The notes below the pieces were generated by a model, which did not search any database, was not told the DNA's origin, and saw only the letters and a program-made list of their open reading frames with translations. This document shows positions 45,501 through 56,040 of a DNA stretch of 64,000 nucleotides, piece by piece. Positions within the stretch are counted from its first letter, which is position 1. Each line of letters starts with the position of its first letter. This stretch comes from Conchocele bisecta (taxonomy: Eukaryota; Mollusca; Bivalvia; Lucinida; Thyasiridae): contig CM055278.1 in assembly GCA_029237695.1 (NCBI GenBank), positions 72,097,188 to 72,161,187 of the forward strand, read 5' to 3'. Made by a program: the position numbers and the translations under genes.

Positions 45501-45712
45501 CAGTTCAGTATCTCATTACATATTGAGCGTCCGAAAAGGGCGCCCGCACTGAACCGGGTGCGTTTACAGGAGCACAGGAAATATACATATTTTTGAAGAA
45601 CACGATCATATGAGTGACAAAAATTGTAAATTAAATGGCTTCGCGTCTCGGCAACAACCAATGAAATTAAATGCAGCACGGAGACATCACACAGTATCGT
45701 GGGTGCTGCCGG

Positions 45713-45829
45713 ATGAGGTAACACTTAGAGTAATGTTCGTTCGCATGTACGAAGAGATAATCCACTCGCTAAAACTCGCGGATTATCTCTTCGTACATGC
45801 GAACGAACAGTACTCTAAGTACATGAGGA
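45713..45829. repeat. Hairpin
   Basis: TTAGAGTAATGTTCGTTCGC pairs with GCGAACGAACAGTACTCTAA; inner arms ATGTACGAAGAGATAATCC / GGATTATCTCTTCGTACAT. Confidence 0.9.
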
Positions 45830-45894
45830 CTAGCGCGCTCTAAATGATTTATCCCACCCAATACCCATGCCGTGTCTGGTTTACCTACATTGTT

Positions 45895-46085
45895 CATCAC
45901 CGCCTGCCAAATATTGCCAATATTTGTCAATTTCATTATTACAAAATACTTGAATAGTGTACTTGAAAGCAAGTAGCTTGATTGGCTGAGCAGTCAATCA
46001 AACTACTTGATTGCGAGTTGGCATTGCCAATAGATGTCCAGATACGTAGTAATCTTGACAAGATTGACGCAGGCGGTGCTGTACT
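45895..46085. repeat. Family B foldback, core deleted
   Basis: CATCACCGCCTGCCAAATAT at the left, GACAAGATTGACGCAGGCGG at the right. The central AGCTC palindrome is reduced to TGGCTGAGCAGTCAATC. Confidence 0.75.
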
Positions 46086-46409
46086 TTCGCTGGGGAGTAT
46101 TGGTTAAGTGGAATCTTTCAAATTCTTGTACAGTGCATGGCGGTCGTGGAGACGAATTATTCTAGCTAAACGGATGTTAAACATCGCATGACAACCACCT
46201 TCCGACAGCCTTGACATAGCCGTCAATTTCCTGTCGTAAATCATTTCCGGTTGCAGATAAGACTTGTCTACAATTTCATTGGTTAATAATAGAGTTCGAG
46301 TTCAATCACAGGACAATGGCCAAAACCTGAATAAATCAGATAATGCATTACGTATAATCGTTCTTGCGCATTTGAATATCTGTCTACAACACATTGAGAC
46401 AAGCTATAC

Positions 46410-46745
46410 GATTTTGTACCTTCTGACAGCTGCGTTATTTCATGAAATACATATTCAAAATTTAAGAAATTTTCCATAAATTTAGTCAAAAGTTGTAAAA
46501 CCTTTCAGAATACATGTGGAATTATATTCCGCATGTTCTCCGAAATTTGTGTCAACTTCTGAAGCCATTTACTGAAAATATCCCATTTACTGTAAATACA
46601 TTTCATGAAATATCGCAGATATCCGTTGGTACAGAAGCACATGGCGTGTCTCATTTGTGGCCATGATCGGAGACACTTGGCTTACGGGATATGTGACAGT
46701 GTAGCTACACTGGTTACATCTCACCAGTCGTATCCACATTTAAGC
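46410..46745. repeat. Family L foldback and a family C fragment
   Basis: ATTTCATGAAATACATATTC / ATACATTTCATGAAATATCGC and GAAGCACATGGCGTGTCTC match 40606-40875; 46660-46745 is a short C end. Confidence 0.7.
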
Positions 46746-46964
46746 CGTCATGAGAGAAACATATTATTGGTGTTGTAACCAGTATCAGTATGAGTATATG
46801 GCCTGACATAAGATACGTATCTGACCAGTACATTCAGAACAGCTCTGCTATTGACTGAGTGGCACGACGGGCAAGACTGTGCGTAGTGATATTACATATA
46901 GCCGATTATTCTAATTTAAACTATACATATAGTACATATACAATATAAATAACACTTCGTTTCC

Positions 46965-47639
46965 ATGGTAACAAGTCACGTAGCATGTAAACTTACATCT
47001 ATACTGTGTGATAAACTAACGTGTTTCCCATGGTAACAAGTCACGTGGCATGTAAACTTACATGTATAATCTGGGATAAACTAACACTTAGTTTTCATGA
47101 CAACACGCCATGTGGCATGTAAACATACATCTAGAATATCGGATAAAGTAAACTTGATTCCCAAGGTAACACGTCAGGTGGCATGTAACGACAGCTATGA
47201 TCTGAAATAACCTAACACTTGGTTCCCATGGTAACCCTTCTATATTTAGAATCTCGGATAAAGTATCATTTGGTTCCCATAGTAACAAGTCAGGTGGCAT
47301 GTAAATTAACATCTAGAATATGTGATAAACTGACACTTGGTTCCCATGGTGACAAGCCAGGTGGCATGTAAACTTTCATCTATAATCTGAGATAAACTAA
47401 CACTTAGTTTCCATGGTAACAGGTCAGGTGGCATGTAAACGTTCATCTATACTCTGGGTTAAACTAACACTTAGTGTCCATGGTAACACGACAGGTGGTA
47501 TGTAAACCAATATATAATCCCGGATAAACTAACGCTTGGTTCCCATGGTAACACGTCACGTGGCATGTAAACTTACACAATTATATAATATACCATAAAA
47601 CACTTAGTTTCCATGATAACATTTCATGTGCAAACTTAC
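46965..47639. repeat. Minisatellite, about 11 units of roughly 60-66 bp, abutting the exon 2 donor
   Basis: The typical unit on the plus strand is GGTAACACGTCAGGTGGCAT, GTAAACTTACATCTATAATC, TGGGATAAACTAACACTTGG, TTCCCAT. The last partial unit runs into GCAAACTTACCTCTAGACTA, the exon 2/intron 2 border (on the gene strand CTAGAG|GTAAGTTTGC). Several units keep a GTAAGTTTAC on the gene strand. Confidence 0.9.
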
Positions 47640-47744
47640 CTCTAGACTACCTCGGTTGCAGTAATCCGAAATAATGGCTGGCGTATTCTGGTCGTCATAG
47701 AAACCGATCAAGCCGTTGACGTTTTCGTGGCGAATTTCACGTAA
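47640..47744 (-). CDS. Receptor guanylate cyclase, exon 2 (kinase-homology domain)
   Basis: Thirty-five codons (residues 27-61) reading LREIRHENVNGLIGFYDD and onward to NRGSLE. This matches the HENI...F-G and EYCPRGSL segments that follow the alpha-C region in receptor guanylate cyclases. The acceptor is TTTCCACAG and the donor GAG|GTAAGT, both phase 0. The donor abuts a tandem array (46965-47639) whose units resemble this very junction. Intron 1 upstream is only 426 bp, and part of it is a dispersed repeat (family N). Confidence 0.93.
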
Positions 47745-48170
47745 CTGTGGAAACAATAAAATACATACTAAATGTGGCAAAACATATTGTTTTTATATGT
47801 GCACACTGATGACAAAGACCAGCCCGTGGATCCGCGCAGTCTGTTAAGCGTCTTCATTTTTCGATATCGGTACCATTGCCAAACATGCTTTTTCACCCCT
47901 AAGGAACTTGAATGGATGTTGATGGTAATTTTGCAGCCAATCCAATCATCACTAAATGACTAGTCCATATATGAAAAAGGCGTATTTTTTCAAAATATGA
48001 AAATTACTTTAAAAAAGTGCAGATCCTGATGCGATACAAAACGGCTCATCTGGATCTGCACTGTTTGCATAAACCGCTATAGCGGGCTTTCGGCTTCAAA
48101 TGCTTAATTCACACGTCCCGACACCACGATACCGATATACATATCGATGAATGTAGCGGTCTATACTTAC
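47745..48170. repeat. Intron 1 containing an inverted family N repeat
   Basis: From about 47945 to 48115 the reverse complement matches 13600-13795 (GAAGCCGAAAGCCCGCTATA, CATCAGGATCTGCAC, TATATGGACTAGTC). Confidence 0.7.
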
Positions 48171-48248
48171 AGATTTGATGACCTGTAGAACTTTATTTTT
48201 CATCTCAAATCCTTTCACGTTCAGTTCCTTAACATGGACTAGGTCTCC
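48171..48248 (-). CDS. Receptor guanylate cyclase, exon 1 of those seen (kinase-homology domain, N-lobe)
   Basis: This exon encodes 26 codons (residues 1-26 of the recognised part) starting GDLVHVKELN. It corresponds to the N-lobe of the protein-kinase-like regulatory domain of membrane guanylate cyclases, with the lysine of the VAIK-type strand kept as HVKEL. On the minus strand it is preceded by a TTTTCAG acceptor and followed by a GTAAGT donor, in phase 0 at both ends. The next exon continues the domain without a break. The upstream exons (glycine-rich-loop region, membrane helix, extracellular ligand domain) were not found between here and the right edge, so the true 5' part is missing or too divergent to see. 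Confidence 0.9.
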
Positions 48249-48473
48249 CTGAAAATAAAACAACTTTGACTGTAATTGGAGAAATGGGCAAGGACGAGCG
48301 TGGCCAAACTCTGCTACGGACGGAAGCAGAGTCAGAGTTATGTGCCCACAACTAGCTATATGTCCATGTACTGATCTGTGACTGACTGGAGACTGGGACT
48401 TGTGACATATGTGGTCAGGCTAGCGGCTGATCTCTCAGTACCCTCCTGCAGGCTGCCATACACCGTTTCTTAG

Positions 48474-50010
48474 TACAGTAGCGCTTTTCTGCTCCTTACC
48501 TATTTGTATATACTAATATCGTATACATATCGTAATCGTATAGTATTTAGGGGATAACCATGCTTTGATTTTCGATTTGGAGCGGTATGTGGGAGGTTTT
48601 ATGGTCTGTGAATCAGTTTTACGGCGACGCGTCCCCATTCTAATGCACCTAGTGTGCTCATCGCTTTCTATAAACGTTTTTCATTACGTCAGCAGGTTGT
48701 TGTCGTCATATCGATAACCGCCTCACACCAAATGAATTTTAAGAAATTTAACTCCGTCGAAGAATATTCCCATTTGAAATAGAGATTAACGGGACTTTTT
48801 CTAAGACATCTATACATTTATTCAACTGTAATGTTTATATTAACTATTGTATTGCTTTTGTATGTGTAGTTGCAACAGTTATTTGCTTTTATTAATTTAA
48901 AGAAATGCCAACAATTCTACATTGGGTTCGTGTGAGTTTACAAAGGAAATGTCAACAACAACTTGTGTCAACAGGCCTAGGATTTCCCTGGATTTACGCC
49001 TAATTCAGGTGAATACCCATCTGCAATACAGTTTATTATGTATAGTCATGTATGTGCACATTGAAATTCGTAAAGTTATCGGCTGGTACTGGCATAGTGA
49101 GTTTGCATTTGAGCACTTTATTAAATTATTCTGCATTTTGGGCGGGTGGGGTAATATTTTTAGGAATTTGTTGAAGGGCCACCACACTGAAGCCACTTTT
49201 GTCAGCCGTTGGTAGATTCTCTTTTCCGCTTTGGGTTGTACATGTCAATATGGCCGAATGGATAACCGAAAATGTACCGAAATTAATTTGGAAATATTTG
49301 CATTCCCCGCCGCGCTGGCCATTGTTTACAAAAGCGCGTAGGGTTACATACATATGTCAAGTTGTAAAACACAGGCTGGTAAAACGGAGATTTTATATGC
49401 TGTGATTTTTCATATTTTATAGGCTCTGATTTCAATTGACCAATCAGATGCGTGCTTTCTAGTTTCGGTGCATTAGAATGGTATATTTAATGATCATATA
49501 CTATTGGTATGTTAGTACCGTATCATCGTATAGTATAGTTTGTTTACATTATGCAAACGTACTATACGAATAGTATAGAAACATACGATATCCGATCGTA
49601 TATACGATATATTTACCATACCCGAAGTGTGGCTTTTCATTCTACTGAAAACACCTCTCATTTTAAAGAAATTCTCGACCCCAAAGAGGACCAAATATTA
49701 GGGGCGGACCAAATATTAGGGCAAATAGAACACGGCAACACCATTAATATATCGTATACATTTACGGTATTCTGGTATATTTATACCGTACACAAATCCG
49801 GTATGTTTGTACGATACAAACGTACCAGAATGATACACATGTATACAAATCGTATAAACGTACGATTTGAATGGTATATCAATACGATATTATTTGGTAT
49901 GTACGGTACAAACATACCGTACGTTTATATTATATGCATATCGTATTGGTATAGTATACGTGTAGTATTGGTATAGTACGTATAGTTGACCTGCATAAAA
50001 GCGCTACTGT
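48474..50010. mobile_element. Possible 1.5-kb TA-flanked terminal-inverted-repeat transposon without recognisable transposase
   Basis: TACAGTAGCGCTTTTCTGC at 48474 has its inverse GCATAAAAGCGCTACTGTA at 49991. CAGT ends and TA flanks fit a Tc1/mariner/pogo-type element. The terminal 50-400 bp on both sides are rich in GTATAC, TACGATA and TATCGTAT words. The interior (48560-49440) has open frames of under 100 codons with no domain I recognise. Confidence 0.6.
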
Positions 50011-50021
50011 ACATGTAGCTG

Positions 50022-50099
50022 TGTAACCCGAATTCTCTGTCTGTAACGCAGGACGACTTATACAGTCGTCTTGCGTTACAGACAGAGAATTCGGGTTAG
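50022..50099. repeat. Perfect hairpin just outside the 1.5-kb element
   Basis: AACCCGAATTCTCTGTCTGT pairs with ACAGACAGAGAATTCGGGTT; the arms continue AACGCARGACGACT to a loop at TATA. Confidence 0.9.
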
Positions 50100-50189
50100 T
50101 AGCTGGGTGGATATTCACGTGACTGAATGGCGAAAATTGGGTCTACCCGGGTGTATATAACTGGACAATTGGACATCTGTGGCCAATCC

Positions 50190-50880
50190 AGTGGCCCGTT
50201 ACACTAAACTTCGTCCGACTAAGAAGTTCGTAAATGCAAAATCTATATCCACATTAACATTTGTTCTAAGCCGATGTTATCGTGTGCTGTCGATGTGGTT
50301 CTAAGCCGATGTTATCGTGTGCTGTCGATGTGGTTCTAAGCCGATGTTATCGTGTGCTGTCGATGTGGTTCTATAGCCTATGCTGCTTACGTGTGCAAAG
50401 TTTCATGTTTGTTTCCAAAAGTGCACAGACATATCCTTATCGCACTGCACTATGTTGGAAAACCTTTCGTGGATGTGCTACATTTAATGACATGAACCCG
50501 TATGTAAAACAATGGTAGCATTAGAGAAACACGTTAACTTGAGAAGCAAATTCATAGACATCTGCGTGTGACATGCTGATCTGAGTCTGTATTTACAGTA
50601 ATATATACTATTAACAAGCAATACAGGCCCCATTCTCGATATAGGACTATGCTTGCGATCTGGGCCCGTTCTACTAAGGTGCAAATTTAAGATCGTCTGG
50701 AAATTTCAATTCATGGATTAACATTTATTGAACATAGGCTGCATTTGATCAATAAATGTGAATCCAATAATTGTTTACAAGAAAACATGGTTAATGTGAA
50801 ATGTGCAGACTACATGTATCATAATTTTTCGCTTACGAGCATGTTAGTATTATGAAGTTTAGTGAAACGGCGCCCTGGTG
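50190..50880. repeat. Family D element(s) with an internal 35-bp tandem repeat
   Basis: CCCGTTACACTAAACTTCGT at the left and GAAGTTTAGTGAAACGGCGC at the right; the length suggests two D copies merged. At about 50263-50367 a 35-bp unit (TTCTAAGCCGATGTTATCGT + GTGCTGTCGATGTGG) occurs three times almost without change. Confidence 0.75.
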
Positions 50881-50929
50881 CTTGAAGACCTATTTCTACA
50901 CCCACACTCACATGTCACTATTTTATATA

Positions 50930-51245
50930 GGATGAATGGCCTTTTTGTGGAATTTATCGGGGTCGTCCAGTATTCCCGCGACTTTTCGAAGTTTATATCC
51001 CCGATAAATTGAACAAAAATGCCATTCATTCCTTATAATTCCAGCATTTGAAATAAATTCATCAAGAAAATGTGTTTATTTTCCGTTTTCTTAAGAATTA
51101 TTTTAACTGCGCCTCACGGTTGCGGAAAGTAGTTCAGCGTGGGAGTTCACTGGGATATAAATTTTGGACAGAGACTTGCTACGGGCCAATCAAATGTTAG
51201 GGAATTGTGTAAATATTTTTGTGCTGGAATTATTGAATGATAACG
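50930..51245. repeat. Family J element (inverted relative to 19035)
   Basis: GAATGGCCTTTTTGTGGAAT ... TCCTTATAATTCCAGCATTTG ... CAATCAAATGTTAGGGAATT ... TTTGTGCTGGAATTAT. Confidence 0.85.
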
Positions 51246-51264
51246 TAATTTCAGATTCGCACTC

Positions 51265-51490
51265 GAATGTGGCTGCGACTGGATATATGAGGCTCATGGG
51301 TTTTGAGACCAGTGTAGATCCTGATATCACACTTTGCATCTACACAGTCTGCTCAGGATCTGCACTGTTCGCCCTTCCATCAATGAAACATATATCATGA
51401 TTCTAACACGCGATATCGTATCAGGCTATGAGTGTAATACACGGGTCACAACTACAATAAGCGCCATTTTTCCAGTCACAGCCACAGATG
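51265..51490. repeat. Family C element
   Basis: AATGTGGCTGCGACTGGATA at the left, CATTTTTCCAGTCACAGCCA at the right. Confidence 0.85.
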
Positions 51491-51766
51491 TGGGCCAGTT
51501 AACATTCAACATCACTGAACAAATCTTAAATTGCATTTCATTTGCTACAGAGCTCGAACGTTCCATAAGTGCGTGCGTGCATTTCATTGTTATTAAATAA
51601 AGCAGGCTCATTTCCCATGCTTTTGAAATCGAAGATCCGTCAGCCATTCTTAAATGGCAGGAATTCCTGTTTCGCTACGCAATTTAGACTTCATTACGAT
51701 GATTCTACATGTACAACGAGTATTTATTTCTTTTCGATAAATCATCATTGCCAGTGACAAAGTTAT

Positions 51767-51885
51767 GCAGTGTGACCTCTCTAAACCGGACACTGTTTGA
51801 CTTCAAGCACAATATTCAAGTATTTTGAAATAAAAAAAAAAAACACGTATTGTTGACAAGATTAGCGCAGGCGATAATGTAATAA
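51767..51885. repeat. Half family A joined to half family B
   Basis: CAGTGTGACCTCTCTAAACC changes after GGACACTG into TTTGACTTCAAGCACAATAT ... TTGACAAGATTAGCGCAGGCG. Confidence 0.7.
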
Positions 51886-52017
51886 TCTAACGATACATCT
51901 CATGGACAAACTATGATTGTTCCGTACACTGTCGGAATTTGACGAACACTTCCGAGAAATTGGATTCCGCATGGGATACAACAATTTCACCAACGTCAGA
52001 CGTCATTTACATAATAT

Positions 52018-52215
52018 ATTGCAGCTCCTCCATATGAATTTATAACACACTCCTGTAGCCTGATAACAACCTATATGTCTTTTAAAAGCATGACTCGTGT
52101 TTCATTGATGGAGTGGCGAACAGCGCAGATCCTGATCAGCCTGTGCAAATGCACAGGCTGATCTGGATCTACACTGGTCGCAAAACCCATAAGCTCTATT
52201 TCTCCAGTCACAGGC
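52018..52215. repeat. Family C element, 5' end missing
   Basis: Interior GTAGCCTGATAACAACCTATA, TTTCATTGATGGAGTGGCGA, and right end TTTCTCCAGTCACAGGCATA. Confidence 0.8.
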
Positions 52216-52925
52216 ATATGGGATTAGCCAGAAAATCTCACACACAGGCCAAACTGCATGTCTGATAAACTGTACGCTCTTGTTTCCGGAACAAGATTAG
52301 CGAGAAGACAACCCTAATTACATGGTGAATATCGGAGCCCGGTGTTGCTATATTGAGTGATTGCTACATGTTGGCTCGTTGGCTGATAAAACGGACCTGA
52401 GTACGTTTGGGACCAGCCTATCTCCAATCAGACCAAGGTTATGGCAATTGGGGATCGTAGCTAGTTATCTCCCTTTGCAAATTTATTTATAGATATCCGG
52501 TCCTATGCCGTATTCCAGCGTTTATTTCTTACTAAATTGCAGAAAAAATGATTTTTGCGAACAGAGAAGACGCAGATCATACTACATATGCAGTCTGATA
52601 TGAGTCTACACTGTTTGCAATAAACTTAATAAGAACAATATAAAATTTGAAATAATGCAGCCCCGGATCAGATTGTGCAGATATGAAGGATGATCTTGAT
52701 GAACCCTAGACGAAATCACTATAAATGCCACTGTTCATAACAAATCATGATACATTTGCCCTTTTCCCAAGCAATAAGCCCCTAAATACTTGGGACCGCA
52801 TTCCTATAAAAAAAAACAACGGGAGATAACTAGCTAAGATCCCTCATAGTGCTAACAGATTATTTCCGCTTCCAATGTGCCGCGAAAGAAATCACTCCTC
52901 ACTTCACTACTAGTACTAGTTCTTA
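52216..52925. other. No recognised feature
   Basis: Nothing recognised on either strand. Confidence 0.35.
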
Positions 52926-53140
52926 TACTACACCACCGCCTTTGCTAATCTTGCAAATATTTGTAAATATGTTTATTACAAAATACTACTTGAATATTGT
53001 GTTTCAAAGTAAGCAGCTTGATTGGCTGGGCCTGAGCTGTGCTACAGCTCAGGCACAGCCAATCAAACTGCTTGATTGCGAGTTGATATTGCCAATAGAT
53101 TTTCAGAAACGTTGACATCTTGGCAAGATTACCGCAGGTA
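52926..53140. repeat. Family B foldback, best-preserved copy
   Basis: ACACCACCGCCTTTGCTAAT at the left, CTTGGCAAGATTACCGCAGG at the right. The core is GCCTGAGCTGTGCTACAGCT + CAGGC, flanked by CTTGATTGGC-type inverse blocks. Confidence 0.9.
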
Positions 53141-54092
53141 TTTGTGAACATTTTGGCTCAAAGGAACATTTCCTAAAACAAATGGTGTCCGAATATTTAC
53201 GTTTATTATGGGTACTCTTCAAAGTTCCGCGGAAAAAAATACTTCTCACTAGTATTACACATTGCGCTCCCTGGCTGAAAATAAGAGATTTTGATTGGTC
53301 GAGTTGTGTACAGTCTCGGCAAATTAAATGTGTATGAGTTTTAATTGTTTTGTACAAAACTTGCTCACAAGTAAGTTGTGCAAGCACAGGCACAACGGCA
53401 TTTAACGGATCAACGGTTTTGATAGTTTTAAAAAATAAAATTATTACATTTTGTCAACTTTCGAAGTCATTTCCGGAAAAAATCGCCACTATTGTAAATA
53501 TTTATCATATAAAATGGCATATCATGTATGTTCGCAAACATATGACCATTCTCATGCATTGTGTATGTATAAATTACATTTGCACTGTATGTAAATGTAA
53601 ATCGTATATAAAATGTAACGAACTAAAGCAAACGCTAAATCAAGTTTACAGGCATTGATCTGAATCGTCTCATGGAGACGGATGTGCGCGGGTTCTGTTC
53701 ATATATAGCAATAACGTGATTCTAGCACTGGAGTTATAACATCGATTATTCCCCTTGAATGAACAAGTAAACACAACGATTTGTGAAGTTTCGAAATTAA
53801 CTTGAGATTGTAAGTACGTTCAAACACTAATAACCGCGTGCAAACAACAGCTGTCTATCTGACAAGTTGGGTCTATTAATATTCACGGTTTTGATTGGTT
53901 GTATCGCTTTATTGCGGCGGCAATTATTTGATTTGGAGAATAAAAATCAGATTGAAGAGCTCCGCTTGTTTACATGGCGTGCGGCTAGAAACGTTACAAC
54001 ACCACTCCCCATGTTTTATGTCACGACATGCCGGAGATATGGAAGGAGTTATCTAAACGAATTGGACATCTAGGAAACCCCAGTGTGTATAT
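53141..54092. other. About 950 bp with no recognised feature
   Basis: Open frames of about 100 codons (for example 53350-53658 plus) have no recognisable similarity and biased composition; I do not call them. Confidence 0.35.
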
Positions 54093-54560
54093 TTTGACCG
54101 GACACCCTGGGAGGTCCCCAGTACAGTGGAGGTCCGCAGGGTGTCCGGTTTAGTGAGGTGTCACTGTAAGTAAGCACTCCAGGAACAAGTTTGTCATTTT
54201 AAGACAAAAACATACATGAAAATGAAATACATTAAAGTTAAACACAACGGGGTCCGCAGGGTGTCCGGTTTAGAGAGATTTCACTGTAAGTAAGTAATTC
54301 ATGAACATTTGTTTGTAATTTTCAATCATGAACAGACATGACACTGAAATACATTACAGTGACACTGATATGCATTAAACATAATATGGAACACAGGGTG
54401 TCCGTGTATAGAGCTTCCATTGTAAGTAAGTAAACCATGAACATTGTTTGTAATGTTCAACCATGAACAGACGCGACGGTTAAATACAATACTATAACAG
54501 TGATACCCTTCTAAATGAAACACAATGGGTCCCCAGAATGTCTGTTTTTTATGATAATAT
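54093..54560. repeat. Family A cluster with spacer
   Basis: Four worn hairpins (GGTCCGCAGGGTGTCCGGTTTAG-type arms in pieces) separated by ATGAACA...TTTGTAATKTTCAA spacers, arranged in near-tandem. Confidence 0.7.
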
Positions 54561-54649
54561 AATAATAAATTAAAGTAATTCACGATATTTTTGTTAAAAA
54601 GTACCATTTCAAATGTACCTCTATTTCATATACAATTGACATAATACAA

Positions 54650-55400
54650 GAATTCCGCCACGGAAGCAGTGTCGCGCCTGCCGAGGCATTCGACCGTAAC
54701 ATGATCATGGGCATGAACAAAGGTCAATGTCATGTTAATGGCAGCATGAGTATCTTCCAAATACTTACATGTACCAAGTATCCAAATATTGAAGCAATCC
54801 ATCATGTAATATTAAAGTTATATGATGATGAAGAAACGTGTATTTACTTTTTGACGTAAAACAATGGCTAACTGTTTTCATAACCATGTGAAGGTCAAAA
54901 AGGTGAAGGTCATATGGGGCATATGTTTGCTCCAAATGCTCACATGTATCAAGCAATATTAAAGGTACATGGCGATGAAGAAACTGGCACAAACCTTTTG
55001 ACGTAAAAATGATTAATTGTTTATGCAACAATGTGAAGTTCAAAAAGGTCAAGGTCATGTTAATGGGCGTGTTCCAAACATGACATGAGTGTGTCCCAAA
55101 TGCAAATATCAAATGTCCAGATATTGAAGCAATCCATCCAGTAATATTAAAGTCATATGATGATGAAGAAACTTGTACAGACATTTTGACATAACAAAAT
55201 GGCTAAGAGTTTCCACAACCATGTAAAGTTCAAAAAGGCCAAGGTCATGTTCATGGGGGCATAAGTGTGTTCCATATGCTCACATTTATGAAGTGTCCAA
55301 ATAATGAAGAAATCAGTAAAGAAATATTAAAGTATTATGATGATGAAGAAATATTGTACAAACTTTTGACGCCAGAAATTGACTAGTTACTAAGTATTTC
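54650..55400. repeat. Family Q tandem array, about four units near 155-165 bp
   Basis: Units share CAAATATTGAAGCAATCCAT, AATATTAAAGTYATATGATGATGAAGAAAC split over two lines of the unit, CCATGTGAAGGTCAAAAAGG and AAGGTCATGTTAATGG. A single unit occurs at 37365-37580. Confidence 0.8.
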
Positions 55401-55469
55401 CGCAAAAATGTGAAGGTTAAAAAAGAAAAAGCGGTGACTATAGTCACCTGTACTATATACCTGTACTTC

Positions 55470-55563
55470 CTTAGTTTGTGTCGTGCCCGCTTTAGCAGAA
55501 CGCGTGACTATAGTCACACGTTCTGCTAAAGCGGGCACGACAAAAACTAAGGAAGTACAGGTC
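55470..55563. repeat. Hairpin
   Basis: CTGTACTTCCTTAGTTTGTG pairs with AACTAAGGAAGTACAG; inner arms GTGCCCGCTTTAGCAGAACG / CGTTCTGCTAAAGCGGGCAC. Confidence 0.9.
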
Positions 55564-55822
55564 ATCCATTAGATTATACTTGCTATCCAATGTGTTACAT
55601 GTATATATGAACGATGTGAGAACTAAGAATACTAAGGCAGAAGTGTTGATTGTACAAACGTTGGACTATTTTTCATCAACTTCACACAACACAGTTGAAA
55701 CAGAGCATTTCCCCCAAGACTATGCTTATAACAACACTATTCCCTGTACAAAATAATTCTTCTACATCGACGTTAACCATGTGTGGCTGCGACTGGAGAA
55801 ATGGGGCGTATGGGACTTGTGA

Positions 55823-56040
55823 CTTTTGAAAAAAAGTGAAAGGGTTTAACGCCCCACCAACAGCTAAGGTCATATAGAGACGGGACAACAGCTTAAAGTC
55901 TCATCCGACAGACCAGTGGGAGGGAAATACTATGAAATACTTTGTAATGCCCTAGGCGAAGTTTGAACCCACAACCTCCGGATTGGAAGTCAGGTGTTCT
56001 AATGTCTCACGGGACAGTGGGCAGCTAGCTTTAAAAAGGG
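55823..56040 (-). mobile_element. tRNA-derived SINE
   Basis: On the minus strand: an A-box-like AGCTGCCCACTGT, then GACTTCCAATCCGGAGGTTG and a B-box GTGGGTTCAAACTTCGCC, a central CACTGGTCTGTCGGATGAGA + CTTTAA ... GTCCCGTCTC block and GGCGTTAAACCCTTTCAC before a T/A-rich end. The head-body arrangement is that of mollusc SINEs with a conserved central domain. It interrupts or abuts a family C end at 55780-55822. Confidence 0.7.

Noticed and set aside
49551..49976. 141-aa open frame
   Set aside because: Tyr/Ile-rich translation of TACGATA-type low-complexity subterminal repeats.
55383..55565. 60-aa open frame on the minus strand
   Set aside because: Translation of the palindrome at 55470-55563.
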